DNA of 64,000 bases, from contig NVXM01000007.1 of assembly GCA_002733865.1 (NCBI GenBank), positions 62,001 to 126,000 of the forward strand, given 5' to 3'. The position numbers and the translations under genes are program-made. The notes under the pieces were generated by a model that was not told where the DNA came from, did not search any database, and worked only from the letters and a program-made list of their open reading frames with translations. The DNA comes from Sphingopyxis sp. GTDB taxonomy: Bacteria > Pseudomonadota > Alphaproteobacteria > Sphingomonadales > Sphingomonadaceae. Of this stretch, positions 21,373-29,838 are shown in pieces; the first letter of the stretch is position 1; the number at the start of each line of letters is the position of its first letter.

Positions 21373-22641
21373 ATGGCACGTATCGTGATGAAATTTGGCG
21401 GCACCTCAATGGCCGGTATCGAACGCATCCGCCGGGTGGCGCAGATCGTCAAGCAGCAGTCCGACGCCGGTCATGAAGTGGCGGTGGTAGTCTCCGCCAT
21501 GGCTGGCGATACCGACCGGCTGGTCAATTTCTGCCGCGAAGCCAGTTCGCTCTATGATCCGGCCGAATATGACGTGGTTGTTGCGTCGGGCGAACAGGTG
21601 ACATCGGGGCTGCTGGCCATCGCCCTGCAGTCGCTCGGTGCCAAGGCGCGCAGCTGGCTGGGCTGGCAAATGCCGATCCGCACCATTGAAGCGCATAGCA
21701 AGGCAAGGATCGATAGAATCGACGCAGAGGCCCTGACCGCCGCCATGCAAAGCGGCGAGATCGCCATCATTCCCGGCTTTCAGGGCATCAGCGAAGAAGG
21801 CCGGGTCACGACGCTGGGTCGCGGCGGGTCCGATACCAGCGCGGTTGCCATCGCCGCAGCGGTCAAGGCCGATCGCTGCGATATCTATACCGATGTCGAT
21901 GGCGTATATACCAGCGATCCGCGGATCGTGACCCGCGCCCGCAAGCTGAAGACCGTGACCTTCGAGGAAATGCTCGAACTGGCCAGCGTCGGCGCGAAAG
22001 TGTTGCAGACCCGTTCGGTCGGGCTGGCGATGAAGGAGGGGGTGCGCATCCAGGTGCTGTCATCCTTCACCGATGAGAACACCAACTGGACCGCGGACGA
22101 CCTGCCCGGCACGATGATCGTGAGCGAAGACGAAATGGAGATTGACGAAATGGAAGGCCAATTGATTACCGGCATCGCCCATGACAAGAATGAATCGAAG
22201 ATCACCCTGACCCGCGTGCCCGACAAGCCCGGTGCGGTCGCCAATATTTTCGCGCCGCTCGCCGAGGCCGCGATCAATGTCGACATGATCATCCAGAATG
22301 TTGGCCGCGAGAAAGGCGAAACCGACGTGACCTTCACCGTGCCGAGTGCCGATCTCGATCATGCGATGCAGGTGCTGGAACGCGCCAAGGAGAGTATCGG
22401 CTTCAACCGCCTGATCCCCGACAGCAATGTCGCGAAAATCTCGGTGGTCGGCGTTGGCATGAAGAGCCATGCCGGTATCGCCTCGACGATGTTCAAGGCG
22501 CTCGCCGATCGCGGCGTCAATATTCAGGCGATCACCACTTCGGAAATCAAGGTCAGCGTGCTGATCGAGGAAGACTATACCGAACTGGCGCTGCGCGTGC
22601 TGCACACGGCTTACGGGCTGGATGCGGAAGACGCGGCCTGA
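21373..22641 (+). CDS. lysC: Aspartate kinase LysC
   Basis: This is the 422-residue aspartokinase that starts the lysine, threonine and methionine pathway. The kinase motif KFGGTSM is at residues 7-13, and the GRGGSDTSAVAIAAA segment follows near 160. Two ACT regulatory domains lie at the C-terminus (ITLTRVPDKPGAVANIF; ISVVGVGMKSHAGIAS), so feedback control by lysine and/or threonine is expected. An upstream in-frame ATG at 21292 would invade ubiG and adds a non-family stretch; MARIVMKFGG at 21373 is the natural start. No lysine riboswitch is visible in the short leader. Confidence 0.97.
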   Translation: MARIVMKFGGTSMAGIERIRRVAQIVKQQSDAGHEVAVVVSAMAGDTDRLVNFCREASSLYDPAEYDVVVASGEQVTSGLLAIALQSLGAKARSWLGWQMPIRTIEAHSKARIDRIDAEALTAAMQSGEIAIIPGFQGISEEGRVTTLGRGGSDTSAVAIAAAVKADRCDIYTDVDGVYTSDPRIVTRARKLKTVTFEEMLELASVGAKVLQTRSVGLAMKEGVRIQVLSSFTDENTNWTADDLPGTMIVSEDEMEIDEMEGQLITGIAHDKNESKITLTRVPDKPGAVANIFAPLAEAAINVDMIIQNVGREKGETDVTFTVPSADLDHAMQVLERAKESIGFNRLIPDSNVAKISVVGVGMKSHAGIASTMFKALADRGVNIQAITTSEIKVSVLIEEDYTELALRVLHTAYGLDAEDAA

Positions 22642-22650
22642 TCAAACTCT

Positions 22651-22735
22651 CCCTCCCCTTCAGGGGAGGGATCAAGGGAGGGGGAGTCATTGTGACCATC
22701 CCCCTCGCCCAACCCTCTCCCCTGAAAGGGATAGG
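22651..22735. repeat. GC-rich double hairpin between lysC and nitronate monooxygenase gene
   Basis: CCCTCCCC and GGGGAGGG form a perfect 8-bp hairpin with loop TTCA at 22651-22670. A second pair, GAGGGGG and CCCCCTC, follows, and a copy of the CTCCCCTGAAAGGG type lies near 22720. No T tract follows. It looks like a dispersed intergenic hairpin repeat that may stabilise or end the lysC transcript. Confidence 0.55.
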
Positions 22736-22750
22736 GCTTAAGAAAGAAAT

Positions 22751-23758
22751 ATGATGGCCCAATCGACACTCCAGCATCTCATGCAACGCGGTACCGACTT
22801 TCTCGGCTGCGAGACCGCGATCATGTGCGGGGCGATGTCCTGGGTCTCGGAGCGCCATCTGGTCAGCGCGATTTCCAATGCCGGCGGCTTTGGCGTGATT
22901 GCCTGCGGCGCGATGACGCCGGACCTGCTCGACACCGAAATTGCCGAGACGATGAAACGCACTGACAAGCCGTTCGGGGTCAATTTGATCACCATGCATC
23001 CCGATCTGATGGATCTGATTGCGGTCTGCGGCAAACATGACGTGACCCATGTTGTGCTGGCTGGCGGCCTGCCGCCCAAGGGCAGTCTCGAGGCGATCAA
23101 GGAAACCGGTGCCAAGGTCATCTGCTTCGCACCCGCCATGGCGCTGGCCAAGAAATTCGTCCGTTCCGGCGTCGATGCCATCGTCATCGAGGGCATGGAA
23201 GCTGGCGGTCATATCGGCCCGGTGTCGACCTCGGTGCTGGCCCAGGAAATCTTGCCGGAGATTGCCGATCAGCTGCCGGTCTTTGTTGCCGGCGGAATCG
23301 GCACCGGCGAGATGATCGCTGCCTATCTCGAAATGGGTGCAAGCGGTGTCCAGCTCGGTACCCGCTTTGTCTGCGCGCATGAATCGATCGCCCATCCCGA
23401 TTTCAAGAAAGCCTTCATCCGCGGCAATGCCCGCGATGCGATCACCAGCGTCCAGGTCGATCCGCGGCTGCCAGTGATCCCGGTGCGTGCGCTGAAGAAC
23501 AAGGGCACCGAGGAATTTACCCGCAAGCAGATCGAGGTCGCAAAGCTGCTCGATTCCGGCGAGATAGAAATGGGCGAAGCGCAGCTGCAAATTGAGCATT
23601 ATTGGGCAGGAGCGCTCAGAAAAGCGGTCATAGATGGCGATATTGAGCATGGAAGTGTCATGGCCGGGCAGTCGGTCGGCATGGTCAAGGCGGAAGAATC
23701 CGTGGCCGAAATTATCAAATCACTGATGGATCAGGCGGAAGCGGCGCTCGCCCGATAG
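22751..23758 (+). CDS. Nitronate monooxygenase family flavoprotein
   Basis: This is a 335-residue FMN-dependent TIM-barrel protein of the nitronate monooxygenase (2-nitropropane dioxygenase-like) family. The N-terminal barrel strand has ISNAGGFGVIACG; later EGMEAGGHIGPV and VAGGIGTGEM form the FMN phosphate region. Such enzymes detoxify nitronates such as propionate 3-nitronate; related members are enoyl reductases, so the substrate is open. Two adjacent ATGs (22751, 22754) follow AAGAAAG. Confidence 0.88.
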   Translation: MMAQSTLQHLMQRGTDFLGCETAIMCGAMSWVSERHLVSAISNAGGFGVIACGAMTPDLLDTEIAETMKRTDKPFGVNLITMHPDLMDLIAVCGKHDVTHVVLAGGLPPKGSLEAIKETGAKVICFAPAMALAKKFVRSGVDAIVIEGMEAGGHIGPVSTSVLAQEILPEIADQLPVFVAGGIGTGEMIAAYLEMGASGVQLGTRFVCAHESIAHPDFKKAFIRGNARDAITSVQVDPRLPVIPVRALKNKGTEEFTRKQIEVAKLLDSGEIEMGEAQLQIEHYWAGALRKAVIDGDIEHGSVMAGQSVGMVKAEESVAEIIKSLMDQAEAALAR

Positions 23759-23805
23759 CTGCCAACCGTCTTGCCGGAATGGTACAGCTCGGGCATAGGC
23801 CGCAT

Positions 23806-24342
23806 ATGGCCGAACATGCTTCCACTTCTTCCACTGACCACCCGGCCCAGTCGCTCGGTATAAGCCACTATAACCAGGGCCTGACACCCCTGCATCCCCG
23901 GCAGAAAAGCCTGATCCGGATCAGCATGATCCTCCGTTCTCTGCTCTTGCTGGGACTGGCACTGGCAGCAGAAGTTGCGCTGCAAGTGCAGCTTGGAACG
24001 GCGCCGGGCATGGTGCTGATACCCGCTGCGCTGATCGCCCTGATCCAGATCTTCCTGCTGCCTGGCCGCATCTATCGCCGCTGGGGCTATGACATGGGCG
24101 ACGAGCGATTGCGGGTACTGCGCGGCTTTCTCTGGCGCACTGACACGATTGTCCCGTTCAACCGGATCCAGCATATCGACGTCGCACAGGGGCCGTTGCA
24201 GCGCCTGTTCGGCCTGTCGACCCTGATCGTGCACACCGCCGGAACCCACAACAGCATCGTCACCCTGCCCGGCCTTGCGACCGCTGATGCCGAAGACATG
24301 CGCGAGACGATCAAGGGCCATATCCGCCAAGACATGATATGA
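23806..24342 (+). CDS. YdbS-like membrane protein with bacterial PH domain
   Basis: This is a membrane protein of 178 residues from ATG 23806 (ATG 23779 gives nine more). Two hydrophobic helices (about 40-85) precede one bPH_2 domain with the family motif RIQHIDVAQGPLQRLFGLSTL. Its stop overlaps the next gene's start (ATGA), forming the usual YdbS-YdbT pair. Function in this family is poorly known; in Firmicutes homologues affect resistance to membrane-active peptides. Confidence 0.85.
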   Translation: MAEHASTSSTDHPAQSLGISHYNQGLTPLHPRQKSLIRISMILRSLLLLGLALAAEVALQVQLGTAPGMVLIPAALIALIQIFLLPGRIYRRWGYDMGDERLRVLRGFLWRTDTIVPFNRIQHIDVAQGPLQRLFGLSTLIVHTAGTHNSIVTLPGLATADAEDMRETIKGHIRQDMI

Positions 24343-25868
24343 CCGAGCCGTTCGCCGATCCGGTGCCACAAGAAAGCGCCCCGTTCCAGCGCCTGCATCC
24401 GCTCAGCATCGTGCTGAAATCCATCGGCACGCTGGGCCAGAATCTGTTTGCGATTTTCGTGCTGCATTTCAGCCTGTTCGACCGCAATTTCCTGTACACC
24501 GGGCTGGCCGCCGCGGCTTTGATAATGCTGGTGGTCGGAGTGACCACGCTGATCTGGTCGCGCTTCACCTATCAGGTTACCGCGAAGGAAATCCGGATCA
24601 AGAGCGGCCTGCTCAACCGCAACAACCGCTCGATTCCGTTCGACCGGATTCAGGACGTCAGTCTCGAGCAGCAGCTGGTCAGCCGCTTGCTGGGCCTGGC
24701 GACGGTGGCGCTGGAGACGGGTGCCGGCGGCGGCGAAGATGGCAAGCTCGACGCGCTGGCGCGGGCCGACGCCGAGAATCTGCGCGACACGATCCGCGAT
24801 TATAAAGACGGGCTGAAGACCAGCGATACCGAGCAGGTGCTTGACCCTGATGGGGCAGAGGCACCGCCCCTGTTTGCGATGGACAATCGCCGGATATTGA
24901 TCGCCGGCCTGTTCAATTTTTCCTTCGTGCTGCTGGCGATCCTTGGTGCCGTTGCCCAGAATCTTGACTTTCTGCTGCCCGACGGATTTTTCGACCCGCA
25001 CAAATGGCTGGATGCCTTGCCGGGTACGGAGGTCATCAATGGATATAGTTCGTGGGCGCGGATCGGCGGCGCGGTTGCCGCCATTCTTGCGCTGATCGTC
25101 GTCGGCCTGGTCAGCGGGATCGTCCGGACCTTCGTGCGCGAATATGGCTTTCGTCTGGACAGGGTCGTGAGCGGCCAGCCCGGTTTCCGGCGGCGACGCG
25201 GATTGTTCACGCTCACTGACATGGTCATGCCAATCCACCGCGTTCAGGCCGCGATCGTGCAAACCGGTCCGGTACGGCAACGCTTTGGCTGGTATCACCT
25301 GAAATTCATATCCCTGGCGGCGGATGCCCATGGCGAAACCGACCATAGCGCCGCGCCTTGCGCCAAGCTGTCGGAGATCGACCCGATCCTGACAGCATCA
25401 GCGATCCACGCGCCCTCTTGCGGTCTGGCTTTTCAACCGGTCAATGCCGCTTTCTGGTGGCGGCGTGCGATCCTACTGTCGCTGCTGTTTGCGGTGATCG
25501 CGTTGGTTGCCGGGCTGCTACTACATCGCGGCTTTTTTGCGATCGCGCTGCTGATCCTCCCGCTGTGCCCGTTGCTGTTTCTGGAATGGCGCCATCATCA
25601 ATATGCGCTGACCGACCGCCAATTGTTCATCCGGACCGGATGGTGGCGCCGGCGGCTGACGATCCTGCCGCGGCGCAAGATCCAGACCGTGGACGTCAGC
25701 CAGTCACCGCTCGATCACCCGCTGAATCTCGCGACAGTGAGCATCGGCATCGCGGGTGGCTCAGCGATCCGGCCGGTGATGATCCAGGCTATTGGATTTG
25801 CCGAGGCGATGGATCTGCGGCGGCAACTTATCAACCAAACCGGTGATCAGGAGGCTCCGGCAGAATGA
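24339..25868 (+). CDS. YdbT-like membrane protein with several PH domains
   Basis: This is a 509-residue membrane protein with about six hydrophobic helices arranged in pairs, each pair followed by a bPH_2 domain. Three family motifs are visible: RIQDVSLEQQLVSRLLGLAT near 107, RVQAAIVQTGPVRQRFGW near 303 and KIQTVDVSQSPLDHPLNL near 448. It overlaps the YdbS-like gene by four bases and must work with it in the membrane. No enzymatic motif is visible. Confidence 0.85.
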   Translation: MTEPFADPVPQESAPFQRLHPLSIVLKSIGTLGQNLFAIFVLHFSLFDRNFLYTGLAAAALIMLVVGVTTLIWSRFTYQVTAKEIRIKSGLLNRNNRSIPFDRIQDVSLEQQLVSRLLGLATVALETGAGGGEDGKLDALARADAENLRDTIRDYKDGLKTSDTEQVLDPDGAEAPPLFAMDNRRILIAGLFNFSFVLLAILGAVAQNLDFLLPDGFFDPHKWLDALPGTEVINGYSSWARIGGAVAAILALIVVGLVSGIVRTFVREYGFRLDRVVSGQPGFRRRRGLFTLTDMVMPIHRVQAAIVQTGPVRQRFGWYHLKFISLAADAHGETDHSAAPCAKLSEIDPILTASAIHAPSCGLAFQPVNAAFWWRRAILLSLLFAVIALVAGLLLHRGFFAIALLILPLCPLLFLEWRHHQYALTDRQLFIRTGWWRRRLTILPRRKIQTVDVSQSPLDHPLNLATVSIGIAGGSAIRPVMIQAIGFAEAMDLRRQLINQTGDQEAPAE

Positions 25869-25958
25869 GTTGCCTGGGCGCTGCGGACCGATTAGGCTTC
25901 GTGCTTGGAGAATAGCCATCGTCGTCGGTTGGCGCGATAATGAAAAAAGGGGCAATAT

Positions 25959-27710
25959 ATGCGCAAGATGATTTGGGCTGCGGGAACGGCAGTTATGATA
26001 GCGTTCGCAACGCCGGTTGCGGCGCAGGACAACAGCGCTCTCAAGGATATTGTTGACCGATATTGGGCTTATCAGCTGGAGCAATATCCCGAATTTGCGT
26101 CCTCGCTCGGAGTCGACGACCCGATCGGCCGGGTGACCGACGCCAGCCTGCAAGCCGAAGACGCTCGCGTGGCAAAAGCAAAAGAGTGGCTCGCGCGACT
26201 CGACGCGATCGATACCAAAACGCTCAGCGAGGAAGACAAGACCAATTATGGCATCTTGCGGCGGACACTGGTCGAACAGATCGAAGCCAACGGTTATGGT
26301 CAGCGGACGATCAATTTCACCAATCGCGGCGGCTGGCACCAGAGTTTTGCCAGCATGCAAAACAATCTGCCGTTCCGCAACACCCAGGACTATCAGACCT
26401 ACGTCAACCGGCTGAAACAATATGCCCGGGTCAACGATCAATCGATCGCAGTGGCCAACCAGGCCTTGGCCGGGGGCTATGTACAGCCCTGTGTGTCGAT
26501 GGAAGGCTATGAAACCAGCATCTCCGGCCTGATCACCGACGACCCTCGCGAGTCCCGTTTTTTCGAGCCGTTCAAGCGCAAGGTGCCGGAGGGCATGGAT
26601 CCGGAGGAATTTGAAGGCCTGGCAGGCAGCGCGATGATGACCATTGGCGCGCTGATCAATCCGGCCCTGAAGAAGCATCTCGACTGGTATACCAAGGAAT
26701 ATGCGCCGAAATGCGCCAAGGCACCCGGAATATCGGCGCAGCCGGGCGGTGCGAAATATTATGATTTCCGCATCCGCCAGATGACTACCACCGGCAAGAC
26801 CGCAGACGAAATTCACAAAATAGGCCTAAGCGAAGTGAAGCGGATCCGCGCCGAGATGGTCGAGGTCGCCGAGGAGGCAGGCTATGACACGCGCGAGGCG
26901 TTTATCGAGCATCTGCGCACCGATCCCCAATATTATGCCAAGACGCCGGAAGAGCTGATGGAAAAGGTCGCCAGGGTGAACAAGACGATCGATGGCAAAA
27001 TGCCCTCGATCATCGGCAAGCTGGCGCGGCTGCCTTATGGCATCAAAGAAATCCCGGCCGAAACCGCAGAGGGCACGACCACCGCTTATTATAATCCCGG
27101 CTCACCCGACGTCGGCATCGCCGGCTTCTATTATGTCAACACATCCAAGCTGGACCAGCGCCCGTTCTGGGAAATCCCCGCGCTGAGCGTGCACGAGGCG
27201 GTGCCCGGCCATCACCAGCAGATCGCGTTGCAGCAGGAGCTCGACATGCCGGACTTCCGCAAATATGGAGCCTTCTTCACCGCCTTCGTGGAAGGCTGGG
27301 GCCTCTATTCGGAGAGGCTCGGCATCGAGATGGATCTTTATGATACGCCGGCCAAGAATATGGGCCGCCTGTCCTACGAAATGTGGCGCGCCTGCCGTCT
27401 GGTCGTCGACACCGGCATTCACAGCAAGGGCTGGAGCAAGCAACAGGCGATCGATTTCATGACCGACAATACCGCGCTCAGCGAGGCCAATATCGAGGCC
27501 GAGGTCAACCGCTATATCAGCTGGCCGGCCCAGGCACTGGCCTACAAGATGGGCGAGCTGAAAATCCGCGAGCTACGCGCCAAGGCGACCGAAGAGCTGG
27601 GCGACAAGTTTGACCTGCGCGAATTTCATGATGTCGTGCTGGGCCAGGGCGCAGTGCCGCTGGACATGCTTGAGGCACAGGTGAACCGGTGGATTGAGGG
27701 GAAGAAATAG
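25959..27710 (+). CDS. Exported DUF885 metallopeptidase-like protein
   Basis: This is a 583-residue DUF885 protein with a signal peptide (hydrophobic 5-22, cleavage after PVAAQ). The family's zinc motif HEAVPGHHQQ lies near residue 411, followed by EGWGLYSERLG near 447, the expected third ligand region. The family contains gluzincin-like peptidases of unknown substrate, exported to the periplasm. A good AAAAGGGG precedes the ATG. The following gene begins immediately after the stop. Confidence 0.92.
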   Translation: MRKMIWAAGTAVMIAFATPVAAQDNSALKDIVDRYWAYQLEQYPEFASSLGVDDPIGRVTDASLQAEDARVAKAKEWLARLDAIDTKTLSEEDKTNYGILRRTLVEQIEANGYGQRTINFTNRGGWHQSFASMQNNLPFRNTQDYQTYVNRLKQYARVNDQSIAVANQALAGGYVQPCVSMEGYETSISGLITDDPRESRFFEPFKRKVPEGMDPEEFEGLAGSAMMTIGALINPALKKHLDWYTKEYAPKCAKAPGISAQPGGAKYYDFRIRQMTTTGKTADEIHKIGLSEVKRIRAEMVEVAEEAGYDTREAFIEHLRTDPQYYAKTPEELMEKVARVNKTIDGKMPSIIGKLARLPYGIKEIPAETAEGTTTAYYNPGSPDVGIAGFYYVNTSKLDQRPFWEIPALSVHEAVPGHHQQIALQQELDMPDFRKYGAFFTAFVEGWGLYSERLGIEMDLYDTPAKNMGRLSYEMWRACRLVVDTGIHSKGWSKQQAIDFMTDNTALSEANIEAEVNRYISWPAQALAYKMGELKIRELRAKATEELGDKFDLREFHDVVLGQGAVPLDMLEAQVNRWIEGKK

Positions 27711-28130
27711 ATGCGCTCAGTTCAGGCAATTTTATTGGCGATCAGCGTCGCGACGGCGACGCCTTCGCTGGCGCAGGCCACACCGGAAGCTTTGGCCAAT
27801 GACGTTCTCATGGCTTACAAGCAGGGCAATACAGACGAATTTAGCAAACTGGTGACCGCATCCCCGCTGCTCAACAATACCCCTACGCTTGCCGCCCAGA
27901 TAAAGAGCAATCTCGCGACATTGCTGGATCTATATGGACCGGTTGAAGGGTGGGACCTTGTTCGGACAAAATCTGTATCCCAACGCTATGTCGAGAAGAG
28001 CTACATCATTTTCCAGAATGAATATGCGACACGACTGCAGCTGACATTCTACAAAAAATCTTCGGGATGGATCATCACAAGTTTCAAGATCGACGACAGC
28101 ATCGACACGTTGTTCGAATCAACCGACTGA
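27711..28130 (+). CDS. Small exported protein of unknown function
   Basis: This 139-residue protein has a signal peptide (cleavage after PSLAQA). The rest is a helical start followed by beta-rich segments (SYIIFQNEYATRLQLTFYKK, WIITSFKID), a pattern like small NTF2/DUF3887-type exported proteins. It starts at the base after the DUF885 stop, so the two are one operon. I cannot name a family with confidence. Confidence 0.7.
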   Translation: MRSVQAILLAISVATATPSLAQATPEALANDVLMAYKQGNTDEFSKLVTASPLLNNTPTLAAQIKSNLATLLDLYGPVEGWDLVRTKSVSQRYVEKSYIIFQNEYATRLQLTFYKKSSGWIITSFKIDDSIDTLFESTD

Positions 28131-28136
28131 TTCCGT

Positions 28137-28757
28137 TCAATCGTCGTCGGGGCCGGGTGTCTCGTCCGCTCCCGGCGGGACGGCAAGATCATTGGTCGCC
28201 TCTTCCTCGGCATCGGTTGCATCCAGCCGGTCACGGGCGGCCTCAGCTGCCTCTTCCCGCGCTTCGCGATCGGCTTCGAGTTCCAATACACGCTCTTCCA
28301 CCGCATCGGCTTCCGCATCGATCCGCGACAGGCGTTTTTCGCGTTCTTCCTCAATCAGCTGTCCCCAGTTGACCGTGTCATCAATACCCTTTTCGGCATA
28401 AGCCTGGCGCAGCAATTCCTGCGTACAGCCAGTAAATCCGCCGGCCCCGGTAGGCGAACAGCTGCTCGTTCCGGATTTTCCGACATATTCGTAAGATTTC
28501 ACCCTTTCCGACCAAGCCTGATTCTTGGCTTCGCCCAGTTCGCCTCCGCGCAGGGTTTCGGGAATGCGATAGCGTTCATTTTCGTCCTTCCGCGCGCAGA
28601 CGACAATCTCGTTATCCGTGCTGGGCGGACAGGGATCGTCCCCGTAAATGACCAGCTGATTGACCCGATCACCGGCCTGATCCTGCGCCTGTGCCGGAAA
28701 GGCCAGCAAACCCGCGCCAGACAGCGCCGCAGCGGAAATAATAAATTTCTTCATCAT
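28137..28757 (-). CDS. Exported acidic coiled-coil protein, unknown
   Basis: This 206-residue protein has a signal peptide ending near AQAQD. A conserved-looking domain with four cysteines (DDPCPP, VVCARKD, SSCSP, GCTQ) is followed by a long charged Glu/Arg/Ala coiled coil (about 135-180) and an acidic, proline-rich tail. The Cys pairs suggest periplasmic disulfides. The pattern '..CPPSTDNEIVVCAR' is familiar from sphingomonad exported proteins of unknown role. It is convergent with the previous gene (six bp apart). Confidence 0.75.
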   Translation of the reverse strand: MMKKFIISAAALSGAGLLAFPAQAQDQAGDRVNQLVIYGDDPCPPSTDNEIVVCARKDENERYRIPETLRGGELGEAKNQAWSERVKSYEYVGKSGTSSCSPTGAGGFTGCTQELLRQAYAEKGIDDTVNWGQLIEEEREKRLSRIDAEADAVEERVLELEADREAREEAAEAARDRLDATDAEEEATNDLAVPPGADETPGPDDD

Positions 28758-28811
28758 AAAAGTTCCTATGTCCTGACCGGCGTGAACCGGCGCTGAAGCG
28801 GATCACGCTTC

Positions 28812-29351
28812 CTAAATTCGTTTCGACAATCCAATTGCAACCCGGCAGCCCAGCCGGATCGCTGCGCTCAACACCGGATAGCCCGGCGTCTCTTCCGCAC
28901 CCGATGCGATGGCCGTTGCCTTATGCTCCAGTTCCTCCTCGCGAAACTCCGCAATCATACCGGTCAGTTCCGGATCATCTTCTGATTCGAGCGCGTCGAG
29001 CTGATCCTGATAATGACGGTCGATTTCGGTTTCGACCGCCGCCGTGCATGCCATAGCCGCCCGTGGACCCAAGGCAGCCGTCGTCGCGCCCAGCGCATAG
29101 CCGGCCATTTTCCAGAAGGGCTGCAGTACCGTCGGCCGAACGCCGCGCTCCGCGATCATCTGGTCGAAAGCATCCAGATGCCGCTGCTCCTGATCGGCCA
29201 TGTGGTGGATCGCGCTGCTATGCGGAGCATCATCACCCATTACGGCAAGCTGCCCCTTGTAGATTTGCGCGGCGCCATATTCACCCGCCTGATTGACGCG
29301 TATCATCGAGGCGATATCGGCTTTTGTATGTCCTAATTTTGTTTCAGCCAT
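28812..29351 (-). CDS. coq7: Demethoxyubiquinone hydroxylase Coq7
   Basis: This is a 179-residue di-iron hydroxylase for C6 hydroxylation in ubiquinone synthesis. The carboxylate and histidine ligands are in QAGEYGA, EQRHLDAF, AVETEIDRHYQDQL and REEELEHKATA. Length and motif order match Coq7 (CatF). Its start overlaps the dsbB stop by eight bases. With ubiG at 20573, two ubiquinone steps are encoded in this segment. Confidence 0.97.
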   Translation of the reverse strand: MAETKLGHTKADIASMIRVNQAGEYGAAQIYKGQLAVMGDDAPHSSAIHHMADQEQRHLDAFDQMIAERGVRPTVLQPFWKMAGYALGATTAALGPRAAMACTAAVETEIDRHYQDQLDALESEDDPELTGMIAEFREEELEHKATAIASGAEETPGYPVLSAAIRLGCRVAIGLSKRI

Positions 29352-29829
29352 TCTCTGCGCTCCTTCGGCTTTTTGCCAACAAGATCGCGATTAGGATAGC
29401 ACCGCCAACGGAAAAGAGGAAATTGAAACCGGCCAGCGAAATCCCAAACAATGACCATGGCGCGACATCGCAGCGCACCAGCGGCGCGTTCATGATCGAA
29501 TCGAGCATATCGCCACCGGCCGAAATATTAGTGGCGCAGGACGTCAGCCCTTCCCACCAGTCATATTCTACGCCCGCATGGAAGCCACCGATCAGGCCAC
29601 TGACCAATATCGCCAGCGCCGCAGCCACCACCAACAGCATCGCCCAGCTGCTGGTGCGAAACAGCAAAGCCACAAAGGCCAATATGATCGCGACAAGATG
29701 CGGCCATCTCTGCCACATGCACATTTCACAAGGATAGAGGCCAAAGCCATATTGGCTGATCAGCGCGCCGCCGAGCAACGAGACGGGAAGCAGAAAGGCG
29801 AGCCAGGCGGCGCTGCGGAAAGCTGCCAT
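29344..29829 (-). CDS. dsbB: Disulfide bond formation protein DsbB
   Basis: This is a 161-residue inner-membrane protein with four transmembrane helices. It has the two periplasmic cysteine pairs of DsbB: CEMC in GLYPCEMCMWQR and the more widely spaced LTSC and VRC near residues 97 and 119. It passes electrons from DsbA to ubiquinone, which makes the overlap with coq7 downstream functionally sensible. It lies nine bp after ctpA. Confidence 0.95.
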   Translation of the reverse strand: MAAFRSAAWLAFLLPVSLLGGALISQYGFGLYPCEMCMWQRWPHLVAIILAFVALLFRTSSWAMLLVVAAALAILVSGLIGGFHAGVEYDWWEGLTSCATNISAGGDMLDSIMNAPLVRCDVAPWSLFGISLAGFNFLFSVGGAILIAILLAKSRRSAENG

Positions 29830-29838
29830 CAGAGGCCC

